Origin: Rhytidiadelphus loreus
Taxonomy: Eukaryota; Streptophyta; Bryopsida; Hypnales; Hylocomiaceae
Direction: 5' to 3'
DNA length: 64,000 nucleotides
Assembly: GCA_947034895.1 (NCBI GenBank)
Contig: OX344761.1
Location: 81,981,839-82,045,838, forward strand
Shown here in pieces: positions 47,225 to 58,440 of the stretch; within the stretch, counting starts at the first letter, position 1; each line of letters begins with the position of its first letter. The notes beneath the pieces are model-generated. The model was not told the DNA's origin. It was given only the letters and a program-made list of their open reading frames with translations, and ran no database searches. The position numbers were made by a program, and so were the translations under genes.

Positions 47225-48085
47225 AAATTGTTTTTTTTTGCACATCTAACCATGGGATCTTACACCTGACTAGTATGAGAATGTGAGGAAAAAATTTCAA
47301 ATTGTTTTGACTACATAGATTGCAAGATATCTGCATTTAAAGTTAAAATAACAAGTATTTCATCACATTGCAGGAGTAGATTATTTGACGTTGAACCTTC
47401 TTAAATTTGATTTTTTTGCACTACAAAGTTTTGAGCTTTAAATCTTTGTTGTAGAGAATTGAATTGAGTCCCTCGAACAAAAACAAAACAAAAATTTTAA
47501 CTTAATTTTTATTTAAAAAAAATTATTAAGTAGATGTAGGTATGAGATAGAAGAAAAATCTAAATTATTAATATTTCTAAATTGGAATTAAAATGCTATT
47601 CAGTGGAAGTAGGTATGAGATAGAAAGAAAATCTAAATTATAAATGTCTATGAACTGCAATTACAACGCCCTAATTCCAAAGGTGAGATTGTTCTAGGAA
47701 ACAAATTGTACCATGGAAAACTTCATTTTTGGAAAAATGATGTAAATCACAATAAAAAATGAATCATAGCAAAAAGTTATTTTTTCAAAAAGATGCTCTA
47801 ATTGCCAAAAACAAGATTGTCCATAATTTTCTCCTAACAAATCCAAATAGATTGAATAAGAGTTTTCAATGTAGATAGAAAAATAATATATGAAAAAAAT
47901 CATTTCATTTTTTCTTGCTACCCCCTCTCCCTTGTTTTGAGCTTATCTGGGCATAACTTTTATTAATAGATACTAATTGAAAAAAAATAATATCCCATGA
48001 AGCTAATCAGTTTCTCTATCTCCAAAAAAAGTTTCAAAAAATCATGACAAAATTTCAACCTATAGGTACTTGTCCCAAATGATCT
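47225..48085 (+). mobile_element. Family A-related copy A10, degenerate
   Basis: Same orientation and landmark order as 10073-10839: CCATGGGATCTTACAC, GATTGCAAGATATCTGCATT, GGTGAGATTGTTCTAG, GGGCATAACTTTTATT, CAAAAAAAGTTTCAAAAAATC, ATAGGTACTTGTCCC. Ends are not clean. Confidence 0.45.
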
Positions 48086-48430
48086 TCCTATTGTACTTTG
48101 TAATGTTGCGAATTGGTCAAATTTGGTTTTCTATAGTTATTTGGGATCAACAGAACAACTCCAAACAGTAGTTCTCCTTCCATCTATGCAATCATCAATC
48201 AAAAGAACAAAATAAATGACTATAGAGGTCAATCAACATTGTTCATTCTTATATTTTGCATCTCTTTCAATATTTCCTGATTGAACAGGATGAAGCTCTA
48301 GGAGGTAGAACAAAAGGCTACACATGGTCTTTGGCATGTAATGAATGCCTTCAAAATGATGACCTCATACTGAATTATTAATTGACCAGTGGTATACCTT
48401 TTTTTTCCTTTTCTTTTCCTTATTATTTAA

Positions 48431-49178
48431 CCTCTAAAGTCCCATTGTCCCCTCGGGGGACAATTTGGAATTCTAGTTGGTTAATATGGCTTGAAAATTT
48501 ACCCTAATTTTTTAAAACTTTTTTTGAAGATAGAAAAGCTGATAAGCTTTATGGGATTATATTTTTATTTCAATCGGTGCCCAAAAGCAAAAGTTATACC
48601 ACAAAAATCTAGGAACTAAACTTGGCGGGCAACACAAAAGATATTGCAAAAATTCAAAATAAATTCAAAAAAAAAAAATTCTCAAAGATTATGTATTTGT
48701 TTACATCTAAAGCTTTGATTCATTCCATTTTGATTAGTGATGTGAAAGTTATGAACAATCTTATTTTTCGGGAAATCTAAGCATCTTTTTGAAAAAATAA
48801 CTCATAGCATTCACAATTTTCCAATTTTTCCAATTTTTTTTTCTTAGAGTTTAAGTTTGCTTGCAAGAAAAATCTCACTGGAGGGATTATTGTATTTCAA
48901 TCCCATCTAAGAGCTATTAACAATTTATTTTTTCTTTCAATCTTGGATGTACTTCTACTTGACAATTTTTTGAAGTATGAAAATCAAGTTGTTATTTTTT
49001 GAATTTTTTTTCCTAGACTACCAACTCAATTCTTCCACACAATAAATTTTAAATTCAAATTCCATAGTACACATTTTTTCCACAAATTGAGATCAAAGTC
49101 ATCTAAAATTGCAATCTGACTAGAGTTAAAAAAAACTTGTTTTTTCAACTTTGAATGCTAAGATCTCTCAATATAGTT
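48431..49178 (-). mobile_element. Family A-related copy A9
   Basis: TTAA (48427-48430), then CCTCTAAAGTCCCATTGTCC. It matches 10073-10839 in inverted orientation through CCCATCTAAGAGCTATTAA and CCATAGTACACATTTTTTCC. The far end is replaced at 49179 by a family E-like fragment (GTCCCTTCACAGCGGGTCGG, 49172-49260). A short family A terminus follows at 49328-49394. Confidence 0.6.
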
Positions 49179-49404
49179 GTCCCTTCACAGCGGGTCGGGG
49201 TGAACAGACCCCCGCTTGTCGGCCAGGTGAACTGACCCCCTCATTGCCCCGTTAGAAAACACCGTGGAATTTTTTATTTGCAATCAAATGATAAAATGTT
49301 GAGCGTCGTAAGTCCTTTTATGTTTAACCCTTTAAGTTCCTTCACTACGTTTTCACCAAAAACGTTCCGAAACTGCCATTTCTAATACAAGTATGACAGG
49401 AGTG

Positions 49405-50045
49405 GGAAAAGTAATTCCACTTCTGTACAAATGGATTCATCAAATTTGCAATTAATTTTAATTAATTGAAATCTAAAGACATTCTTTTAAATTTGATTTA
49501 AAAACCCTAATTAAAATCATTTGATTAATTTTTTGGAGGGTAAATTCACTTTTGTAGAGTTGGATTCATTACATTTCTATTACTGTTAATTGAATATAAT
49601 TTGAAGGCATTCTTTTAAATTTTATTTTAAAACCATAATTAAAATTATTTGATTAATTTTTTGGGGGTAAATTCACTTTTGGAGAGTTGGATTCATCATA
49701 TTTTTATTAATGTTAATTACATAATATTTGAAGGCATTCTTTTAAATTCAATTAAAAATCCCCAATTAAAATTACTTGATTAATTGTTTGGGGGAGTAAA
49801 TTCACTATGTAGAGTTGGATTCATCATATTTTATTAATGTTAATTAAATAAAATTTGAAGGTATTATTTTTAATTTGATTAAAAAAATCCTAATTAAAAA
49901 ATTTTGATTACTTTTTGGGGGGTAAATGCACTTCTGTATAGAAGAATCAATCATATTTTTATTGATGTTAATTAAATAAAACTTCAAGGCATTCTTTTAA
50001 ATTCAATTAAAAATCCCCAATTAAATTTATTTTTTTATTTTTTGG
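49405..50045. repeat. ~128-bp tandem repeat, five diverged copies
   Basis: The GTTGGATTCATCATATTT landmark recurs at about 49434, 49566, 49692, 49818 and 49948 (spacing 126-132). Each unit also has GAAGGCATTCTTTTAAATT and TTGATTAATTTTTTGGGGG. Drift between units is greater than in the other tandem arrays here, so the array is older. Confidence 0.8.
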
Positions 50046-50388
50046 GGGTAATTCAAGAGAACGATTTGAGTCTATTCATTATTGAGAGTGAATACAAGCA
50101 CATTAAGGTAGCCTCCTCTTAAAGCGACCATTCAAGTGTTGATTGCCTTTTCGGAGAAACTGAACTCCTTGAAACAATTTTCATTAAGTTGTCAAGGAAG
50201 AAAAAAGGAATTGGCATTTAACTTAAGTCGTTTCATATTTTTTGGACCTCTTTGGAATTAGTTATAAATTTTTGAAGTTGAAACACAATGCTCACTAAAA
50301 GCGACCACCTCCTGAAAACAGACACGCCATCAAACCCCTTTTCCCGAATTCCTCCCAGGATCTTCAAAGGCTGGTAAGGCGGCTTCAC

Positions 50389-50574
50389 CTAGGGTTTCAG
50401 CCGGTTCATAATTTCATATTGGACTTCTGCAACCTCAGCTGCGGACATAGACGCAATAGCGACACGATTCTCTTCGTCAATTGATGCTTCTTCGGATTCA
50501 GACCTTGCCGTTTCCACTCCAGTAACTCGGTCTACTCCGATCCCATACGTATGAAAACCCTGAAGTCTAAACAC
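50389..50574 (-). pseudogene. RPAP1/MINIYO-like gene fragment
   Basis: The minus strand encodes SIDEENRVAIASMSAAEVAE and QYEIMNRLKP. This matches the short conserved RPAP1 N-terminal motif (ID.EN...L..MS.EEIAEAQ.E(I/L)ME..P) of RNA polymerase II-associated protein 1, called MINIYO in Arabidopsis. A TAG follows the Pro directly, and no other part of this very large protein is nearby, so it is a captured or left-behind fragment. Confidence 0.55.
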
Positions 50575-51394
50575 TAAACCTTGAGCTGTTCAAGATTGTT
50601 CAGACTTCAAGAGAGGTACGCTTAGTTTCTAGCTCTCAAAGTTTGTTGAGATGTTAATTTGCGCTGAAACTTGGTTTTGGGGACGTACAATGACAATTTC
50701 TCTGCCTCTCTTTTGCACTCACACGAGGTGATATCTGGCTGTGCTCGTGCAGCCATGCCATTCTACGGTACCTTGCAACGACACGCCATGTGGCAGACCA
50801 TTGGTACCCTCAAGAGGCGGGCGCTCATCGACAGCGTCCTGGATTGGCACCACTTAAATCTTCGCCGGAATGCATGTACGTTCTCACCCGTAACCCTAAT
50901 TCTGGAACTGACGCTTGTTTCACGACGAAATTGCAACTCCTTATGCGGGGGCTTTCTTTCAGCCTCTATTTGATTAATATTTTTTACCAGTGTTGGGCTT
51001 GTACTCTTTGCGCTGGTCAGAACGTTCTTGAGCATAACATACTTGAGTAATGTTGGGTTTGCGCCCTTCCCATTGAGAAGGTGCCTAGTTGCCTTTCGGA
51101 CACAACATTGAGATCGTGCCAGTCCTTGCAAAGCCTTGTTCTAAATTGCTGAAAACCTTGAAGGGATGACAATGAACTCATTTTGGAAACGAAGTTGATA
51201 CTACGCCTTGCTGGGCAATAGTTTGCTGATACATGATATTCACTGGTTTTTTCTTAGTGGGCAGCCATCTCCTTTGAGCTGTGAGCTGTGGTGCTCATTG
51301 CCGTTCGAATGGTCACTTGAGGGGCTTTGTATCTCAAGGTGCCAGTGGAATTGAAATGTTTTTTGTTCTACATCCTAAGCGAATATTCTGGCAG

Positions 51395-53136
51395 GTACAA
51401 AATCGCCCAGCTGCAGCTGATCGAAATCATGCATGAGCGAAAGGCTGCCCCGGGAAGACCCATTTTGAGACCTGCGTTACGTGAGGAAGCACGAAAACAC
51501 ATTGGCGACACTGGATTACTTGATCACCTACTGAAACACATGACGGATACAGTAGTCAATACCGGTGAACGTTTCCGTCGCAGACACAACTCGGAGGGGG
51601 CAACGGAATATTGGCTTGAGCATGCCAGCCTGATGGAATTGCGAAAAGCAGCTGGAGTCGAGGATCCGTCATGGATTCCTCCGGCGGGATGGGAAGCGAG
51701 GGACAAACTGCCCGACCCAAACTGGCAATTGAATCGTGGCACGACTTCCGCCGAAGCTTCTGAGATGAAGAAATTGAAGGAGACAGTGGAGAGACTGAAA
51801 AGGTATGTATAGAGGCCTCCACCATTCCTTCTGATGCTGTCATGTAGTGACATCGAATTCTCAACTGACAACTTGGAGCTGTGATTCAGTGAAATGAAGA
51901 TTCTTTGTGGGAGTATCACCGCATCCAACCGGAGGGGTGCGTACCCAACCTAAGTAACTCCTATGACGATCGGTTACGTGCGCCTGAAAGAGCCGAAGAA
52001 GAAGGAAATCCGATTCGGGTGAGTTTGGTAATACTGAATGAGGTCGAATTATAAATTAAGGTTGCTTGATATCCTGGCCCTAATATGCTTCTGGACCAGA
52101 TGATTACGTCCACTCAGATGTGTGATTCGGCTCAAAGTCCATCTCTTCCAACTAATATGCTTGAACTTAGATACCCTCGTGCAATCACTTGGATTAAGCT
52201 AGCTTCATACATACTGATCAGTTCAACAGACGGAGCCTGAATCAGCCATTGATAAATTGAAGTCATGATGTAAGGCATTTGACATTGGAACACTAAATTT
52301 TCTTGGCAGGGCCGGATTAGAATGGACATGATTCAATTAAATAGCGATTTGAGGAATATGGAGCAGTCATCTCATCAGGAACTCAAATCAGGGTGAGAAT
52401 GTACTAGGAGTAATAGGCACTGATTCGTCAGTAGCAAGATTCCAACCGTTCTATACGTCATCAGGCTAGCGGGACTAGTCCTTGTCAGGAACATCAAACA
52501 TGTGACCTAGAGTTTCTCCATATGAATTCATGAGTACAGGGTCGGAATGAGAATAGCAACTCTTTGATTAATTGGCTTTCACCGTGTAGTATTTGCCAGT
52601 CCACAACTAAGATCAACAACATTCCATTTTCTATTGATGTTTGCCATTTCTGTGTACTGACTCCTAGATCGAATCGTTGTGAAATGGCAGCGCTAACATG
52701 GGCATCACTACGGAGAGGTCTCAAAATCTCGAGAGTGCAGTGCCAAAGACACATGAGGTACGAGGTTTCATGAGTATTGACCATGCTCCTGTCTTGTCCT
52801 GGCCTCAGTACCTATGGGAAAACTCAGTGATATGCAATGTTTTTGTTTTATGTATGTGCATTTGGTAATATTCATATGCTTGTGTACTTTGTGATTTCCA
52901 AGGAAGTGTAGCTAGATGTTTTATGTGTAATCCGAGTTTCCCTGATTTGCGACTGATGAATGTCTGCATATGCTGCTGATGTTGCCCCCTTTTGGTTTGG
53001 TTTCACAGAGATTTAGTCTTAAGTCTTACCTATTTGTCCTATTTGTGGAAGTCTTTTAAACAGCACGGATAAATTCATGAAATTAACAACCTATATCCTG
53101 TTTTCCTTTCTATGCAGACATGCGTTACAGTGCTGA
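51395..53136 (+). CDS. DYAD: DYAD/AMEIOTIC1 (SWITCH1)-like meiotic protein, C-terminal exons
   Basis: The main exon 51395-51802 (AG acceptor, GT donor) encodes the signature block of plant DYAD/AM1 proteins: RPALREEARKHIGDTGLLDH, LLKHMTD, RFRRRHNSEGATEYWLEHAS and a PP.GW motif. Likely following exons, all phase-consistent and stop-free when joined: 51890-51936, 51993-52018 (weakest), 52310-52392, 52668-52757 and 53118-53136, ending with TGA. These short exons encode the coiled-coil-like tail (RMDMIQLNSDLRNMEQ). DYAD/AM1 proteins act in the nucleus in meiotic entry, sister-chromatid cohesion and early prophase. The 5' part is unresolved; a spliceable, coding-like segment at about 50752-50875 may belong to it but matches no family part I know. 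Polyadenylation candidate at 53356. The tail is shorter than in flowering-plant members. Confidence 0.75.
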
Positions 53137-53355
53137 ACCGCTTCTGAACCCGGAGAGCATGTTAACCTTGTACCTTATGTTTCTGAAGTGATGGCGTTGA
53201 AACTTGCGAGCAATTCCTGATTAGGCGAAGGCGAAGATAAACTGGGACTACCAGTTGTCGATAAGGACGCTGATCCAATGTAGAGTAGCTAGTTGTATTT
53301 GATGTAGCAACTGAATTGTTAGTGTAGTACGATACTATGGAATTATCTTTTTTGC

Positions 53356-53361
53356 AATAAA
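53356..53361 (+). terminator. AATAAA polyadenylation signal after the DYAD-like gene
   Basis: AATAAA about 220 bp after the TGA at 53134-53136, in T-rich context with TTTTGCAAT flanks. Confidence 0.45.
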
Positions 53362-53384
53362 TTTTGCAATATGCAGCTGCTGTT

Positions 53385-53665
53385 TCATCCATCCAATTTC
53401 CCATTTTCTTTCATTTTTTCATCTATTATTCCACTGTGTTTGATTTCATCCAAATATACATGTGAAGACATTCATCCAATTTCATAGCAAAGTTCATCCA
53501 ATTATTTAATAGAATTCATCCAAAAGTGAGCAATTTTTCATCCATTGTACTTCATATCATTCAAAATATGCAATGATATTCATCCACTATCATAACAAAA
53601 TACATCCAATTTTCAACGGAATTCATCCAAAATTCATCCAAAATCAATCCAAAATCGATCCGCAA
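53385..53665. repeat. Interspersed TTCATCCAA repeat field
   Basis: About ten copies of (A/T)TTCATCCA(A/T) at irregular 15-40-bp spacing on the plus strand, ending in a denser run (AATTCATCCAAAATTCATCC...). It starts right after the DYAD-like 3' end. Confidence 0.7.
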
Positions 53666-53675
53666 CGTTACTAAT

Positions 53676-53834
53676 GCAATGACATTACCCCGGCATAATG
53701 CGTACAAAAATGGGGGTAATAGGGGGCATAAAGTTTTCCTCCCCCCCATCTCGTGCATCAGTGTAAAGGGGGGGTAACTGGGGGGGTAATGCTTCCCAGG
53801 TTTCCCCGGGGTAACGCCATCAAAGTTCCCAGTG
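53676..53834. mobile_element. GGGGTAA-type MITE cutting the haloperoxidase fragment
   Basis: Left GACATTACCCCGG; right CCGGGGTAACGCCATCAAAGTTCCCAGTG (in part inverted). The interior has several GGGGGTAA blocks in the same orientation. The end GGGAACTTTG...GGTAA also occurs at 43548-43615. It meets the haloperoxidase coding sequence exactly inside its HPEYPSGH motif. Confidence 0.5.
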
Positions 53835-54770
53835 ACTGGGATACTCTGGATGCGTGTTCCACAGCAGGCACTGGTTCCAGTCCGGAATGGGCTTATGATG
53901 TGTCTTCAAAACCAGAACCCATACTGCAAGGCCGCGAGCACAACTCTCGAATCGGGAATTGCCACTCCAAGTTTGGAAAATAGAACAACAGTCTCGTAGA
54001 GCAAGCTTTCCTTCGGCAACGTCTCCCTCGCAATGGCGAACCAGAAATCAACAGGACTTCGACACAGGGAGCCTTTCTGCTGGCTCCCAAAGATGAACCC
54101 CGCGGTCTGATTCAACTCTTTGGTACGTCCCTTCCAGTTATCCCTCCGAATGTTCACAAGCTGCTCATACTCCACGTCCCATTCACCGGACGGCACTTTG
54201 GGAGGCTTGCAATGTCGCAAATTTCTCTTTGATGTAAGCAAGCGCGTTCGGAAGCACGAATGTCTGTCCAAGTGCTGCCCATGGGATGATGAGCGACTTG
54301 TTGACTTCGAGATCCAGGAATCTGAACAATCCCGGCGTGTTGTTGTGTTTTCTTGCGTCCAAAGCTGCTCGGGCTGCGCCATACGTGAACGCTCGCCGTG
54401 GGGATCATTCGCCCGACGTTCCACGCCGTCGAGCGCCACGGCCTCGCCGAAACGCAGCGCGAGCTTTTCCTGGGAGAGTGTGAGCTTCAGTGTTAATTTG
54501 CAGCTGGGCGTCGAGAAAAGGATCGATGTTGTTATCCTCCTCCAGTGGGAGGTAAGCTGCGAGGACCGCTATGCTCGCGTATGCCACGACTGCTGCTTCC
54601 GTTGTGCGTCGTGAAGCACCAAGAGGGCGTGCCATTGGGATGGGGCCACTTGGAGGTACAAGAAGTTGGACTCCGTGGGTTGCATGTTGTGTGCGCACAC
54701 GAATTGGCTTACGAGGAAGTTCTATTGCACGGCGACGTTGGTCGCTGCTGTTGCTGTTGTCGGCGCTGAT
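53835..54770 (-). pseudogene. N-terminal and middle part of a vanadium haloperoxidase-like gene
   Basis: The minus strand, reading through several frames, encodes AAVVAYASIAVLAAYLPLE, then LTLSQEKLALRFGEAVALDG, then AARAALDARKHNNTPGLFRF, then PKVPSGEWDVEYEQLVNIRR and a long helical block (ARETLPKESLLYETVVLFSK). It finally reaches WNTHPEYPS, the start of the HPEYPSGH active-site motif. At least four one- or two-base shifts separate these blocks, with no room for introns. The order and spacing fit plant/bacterial vanadium-dependent haloperoxidases (PAP2 fold), which halogenate using vanadate and peroxide. It stops at a MITE; the missing C-terminus resembles 42912-43146. Confidence 0.6.
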
Positions 54771-54796
54771 ATAAGTGGTGGGAAGAATTGTAATGT

Positions 54797-55034
54797 TCAA
54801 TTTCGTTAAAATGGCGGTATTCCGCATGTCATTTTAATGAAATATCTTCTACAAATGGAGAATAAGTGTGTCACGATAGGGTCATACATGTGCCAATTTT
54901 ATGCTTAGGACATTCAGATCACTCCTAGTTCACGCATTTCCACTCCCCTCGGACAATCTTTCCATTGTTTTCATTCTTTCAGTGGTTTCATTTTGTGCCA
55001 TTTTAATGGAATACCGCCATTTTAACGAAATTGA
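54797..55034. mobile_element. Family D MITE copy D1 with perfect 27-bp inverted repeats
   Basis: 54797-54823 (TCAATTTCGTTAAAATGG...) is the exact reverse complement of 55008-55034. The 238-bp element continues inside with weaker pairing (CATTTTAATGAAAT versus GCCATTTTAATGG). A shorter relative is at 43199-43359. It borders the 5' side of the haloperoxidase fragment. Confidence 0.8.
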
Positions 55035-56268
55035 CCATTGTAGCAGAAGGAGCCTCTTGCACAACGCCATCTTTGCAATCTCAGTGTCTGTGGAGTCAAT
55101 GCCCGGATCTCATCAAGCTTCGCCAAAACTCCAATTCTGGAATGCAGCATCGATACTTGCAGCAGGAACGGATTCACGAAAGTGCTATAAAATGGTATGA
55201 TTGATTCCCCCACGCATCAGTGTCCTGTGCTGCTGCTTGGCAGCATAAAACCAGTACAAATGGACTTTCAGTTTCAATGCTTTAATACCCGTACAATTCG
55301 AGTTCATGATGCCTATTTGGGCAGACTTTGTGTAGTCACTGCTACTGTTCCTCAATTTTTAGCTCGAAAGCTGTTGTTGGCCATGGGGTGTCCAGACTAG
55401 TCTTATCGTGATCCCAGGATTTAGTATGCCTTGGAAATTTTATGTAGATCACCCAATCGCGCAAGATCCAGGTAGCGCATGACATTCTTGACTACGGTAG
55501 TACTGGGAGAGAATCTTTTTACCATGCAGGGTAGGCCAAAATCCTTGCCGCTCCTCTACACTTGGGTAAGTTGCTCTACATAAGTCCCTTCAAGGGATGC
55601 TGCCTTATTTCCTGTTGCTAGCGCTTTTGAGGGACTTTTTGTGGAAGGAAAAATGTAGCAGAGAACAACGCAGTTTCAGTCAGGAAGATATTGGATGCTT
55701 TGTAGTATTAGTTTGATACTATGCAGTGCAAGTGAGAACATTCAAACTAACTTATGGGACTCAAGCGAGAAGGACATTGACCCAGCTTGTCATTCGGGGC
55801 TTGGGAAACAACAGAGTTAATGGCACCTTAACAGTTTTTTCGCCCACATAAGTCTGCATCCTTTATTCTGTGATTGCCAACATTGCATTTTCACATAACC
55901 GGCTCAAGATTGGCATGCATTACTCTTCTCCCATACAATTCCTAATTTCCTATCGACTCCCTGTACAGGGTTTAGCTATTAATCACAAAAGAACTCACAA
56001 CATTCTCTCGAGAAGAAAATACTACTCTTCTTGCCCACATAAAATTTGCCTTCCGTTTCTCCAGCAACTCTCGTAATTCAAAATCCGAGGGAGACTATAT
56101 TCCCTGATTGCGTCCCTACATATGAGGTCCCAATCTCTTACATAAATCTTACGCAAGTGATTACATATACAAACACGAGCTAACATTTGGTAGAATCAGA
56201 ATGGTGGCATGGGATTCTTGGGCGCCGCGTGCAAAATGTTGCGAACATCACAAAGCTACAGCTCACGT
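55035..56268. other. Intergenic stretch of balanced composition, includes NmrA-like 3' flank
   Basis: No frame with recognisable domains. The segment next to 56269 should hold the 3' UTR of the NmrA-like gene (minus strand). Confidence 0.35.
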
Positions 56269-57210
56269 CTACGTGAAGATTTGAATGTTCTGCCGCACCC
56301 ATGCCTCGACAGTAAGCGGCTTCACCCCCGTAATAACCTCCGAGTCGTCACTCGTCCGATCATTCTCCCCCTTCACCGTCTTCTTCGCCAACGTCACAAA
56401 GTGATCATGCAGATGCGGCCCCAAATGCGCTTCTGCAAGCTCATTCTTCACCCACTCCTCCATAGGGACATCCACATACACGACCTCCCGTCCAAGCGCT
56501 TTCGTGTATTCCCTGGCCATGGCATCCCCATCCAAACTCTCCGGCCCCACAACGTGATACGTCTTCCCAATGTGCTTCTCAGGGTTCACAACCACCTCAC
56601 AGGCCACTCGCGCCACGTCCATCGCCGCAACTGGCGAGATTTTTTGCTTTTTGAATGGCAACCTCAACTCCCCCGATCGCCGAATGGTCTGCGCAGCCAT
56701 GGTGGTAAAAAAAGGGTGCTCCAGAAACACCGTCCCGCGAACCTCGACAATTGGTAACCCCGACCACGCCAGCACCTGCTCCACCAGCCAGTGGTACCGC
56801 TGCTGCTTACTGGTCGTCTCGTTCGTGATATTCGTGTGGGTCATCTGAGAAACTGTCATCTGGGAGAGGTTGACGAACAGGGAGACGTTGTGGTACTTCG
56901 CAGCGGCGGCTATGGTAAGAGAGGCCTGGAGATATTCGTCGGACACAGACAAGCAGAAGAAGATACGGTCGCATCCGTCTACTACGCGCATGGCGTCGTC
57001 GACGTTGGTGAAATCGGCGACCACGACTTCGGCGCCTAAGTTGGAGAGAGCTTCCGAGCGAGAGTCGAGTCGGCGGACTTGGGCGCGCACGGGGAGGTTT
57101 TGAGAGCGTAGCATTGAGACGAGCTTCGCGCCTACGGAGCCGATGGCGCCACCTGCGCCCGTGACGAGAATGAGCTTCGGCTGACTGTGAATTCCCTCCG
57201 ACTGCGCCAT
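56269..57210 (-). CDS. NmrA-like NAD(P)-binding Rossmann-fold protein
   Basis: An intact single-exon gene of 313 residues; start at the ATG 57208-57210 (MAQSEGIHSQPK). An in-frame extension of 22 codons upstream lacks an ATG. Residues about 13-25 form the dinucleotide-binding motif LVTGAGGAIGSVGA (GxxGxxG). RAQVRRLDSRSEAL follows the second strand and favours NADP. VVADFTNVDDAMRVVDGCDR and the SLFVNLSQMTVSQ region are typical of NmrA/atypical SDR proteins, as are SGLPIVEVRGTVFLE and KISPVAAMDVARVACEVV. The usual SDR YxxxK is not conserved. Family length is about 290-330, so it is complete. Function: redox-sensing regulator or NAD(P)H-dependent reductase in the cytosol; the substrate is unknown. 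A short tandem repeat (TACTCTGATTCCA) lies in its upstream region. Confidence 0.9.
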   Translation of the reverse strand: MAQSEGIHSQPKLILVTGAGGAIGSVGAKLVSMLRSQNLPVRAQVRRLDSRSEALSNLGAEVVVADFTNVDDAMRVVDGCDRIFFCLSVSDEYLQASLTIAAAAKYHNVSLFVNLSQMTVSQMTHTNITNETTSKQQRYHWLVEQVLAWSGLPIVEVRGTVFLEHPFFTTMAAQTIRRSGELRLPFKKQKISPVAAMDVARVACEVVVNPEKHIGKTYHVVGPESLDGDAMAREYTKALGREVVYVDVPMEEWVKNELAEAHLGPHLHDHFVTLAKKTVKGENDRTSDDSEVITGVKPLTVEAWVRQNIQIFT

Positions 57211-57300
57211 GGAATGCCTAGAATGATGATGGTTCCAGCAAGGAGATGAATCGGAAGCTTTCTGTCCGCGGAACAAAATTTGAGCTCGACGTTCGAATTC

Positions 57301-57601
57301 TACTAGCTACTCTGATTCCACTACATACTCTGATTCCACTACTCTGATTCTACAGCTCTGATTCTACAACATGCAGCAATCTGTGAAGCTAGGTTAGTGC
57401 GAGTGTGATTGTGGACCTGAATGTGGAATGTGAACTCGATCACTTGCATATATGCTATCGAATCAATGTCTTCGCCGTGATCGAGGAAATGGCGGCAACT
57501 GCCAGTGGAGGTTCGTGTGAGTTTCTGCGTAAGTTTCCTGTCCGGCATCTACGGTCCGACTGTGTATGGGTCCGACTGTGTATGGGTCCGACTGTGTATT
57601 T
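57301..57601. repeat. Two short tandem repeats upstream of the NmrA-like gene
   Basis: TACTCTGATTCCACTAC-type units about four times (57306-57366), and GGTCCGACTGTGTAT three times (57553-57599, about 16-bp period). These may be 5'-UTR or promoter length polymorphisms. Confidence 0.75.
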
Positions 57602-57954
57602 CCTTATCAGGTTCGGCAAAAATTGCCGAATAATTAATAAAATTTCAGATTTCCACTTAGGCAGTAAAAAGACATTTACTGAAAATTCTATCTTACAACA
57701 TAGTTAAATTCTACGATATTCGGAAATTGTACCGTTTTTCAAAGAAATGTTGCAAAAATGATTGTTTTTCTCAAATACTTGTTGCAAGTAATGATTATTT
57801 TTTCCCACTCTACTTATAGTGCAAGGATGTTAAGATGTTTGTGAGAGTCTAGCCCCATGTGCAACTTGCGAAGATGTGTGTGAAAATGAGAAAGACAAAC
57901 TCTTTATACAAATTGGATTGTAGGAGATAAAACAATCCATGTGGGATATGTAAA
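57602..57954. other. Spacer, nothing recognised
   Basis: The transition from single-copy to AT-rich repeat sequence. No gene. Confidence 0.4.
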
Positions 57955-58440
57955 TGGTTAGGATTAGTTAAGGGCTCAACTGCTCATAGTTAAGTCAAAT
58001 TAAAGCAAGAATTGTGTTTAAAGTAGAATTTCAGACCTCATTTAGGAAGTGTAGAATAACTCTTTTGAAAACACTTTGAATTATGTTAATGTGGAAAATC
58101 AAGCTAGATTTCATCTCCAAAAATCCTTTTGAGATTTTGAGACTCCTGTCAAAAGTTATGAATAAATTTTAGGGAGGAGTTGGAAGCTAGGACATTTTAT
58201 TTGACATTTTCAAACATCCTCTTTGAATTTTGTCCATAACTTTTTTCAGAGGCTCATAATCACAAACAGATTTTTGAAGATGTAATTTAGATTTATTCCT
58301 CAACTTTTCATAGTTCAAAGTTTTTTTGAAATATGTTATTTTAGTATGCCAAAATGAGGTTTAAAATTCTACTTTGAACACAATTACTACTTTTTTATTA
58401 TGAGCGGTCAAGTTCTCATCTCCAAATTACTCCATATCCT
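57955..58440. repeat. Fold-back repeat with ~225-bp diverged arms
   Basis: 57955-58185 is, with many substitutions, inverted at 58215-58440. Paired landmarks are AATTGTGTTTAAAGTAGAATTTCAGACCTCATTT and its inverse near 58345-58390, plus GTTATGAATAAATTTT and AATTTTGTCCATAAC at the centre. A related single arm is at about 1560-1790. It is probably an old MITE or fold-back element. Confidence 0.6.

Noticed and set aside
50752..50875. Plus-strand segment (MPFYGTLQRHAMWQTIGTLK...) as an assured exon of the DYAD-like gene
   Set aside because: Splice sites are plausible and the composition is coding-like, but it matches no part of that family known to me, so it is mentioned only as a possibility.
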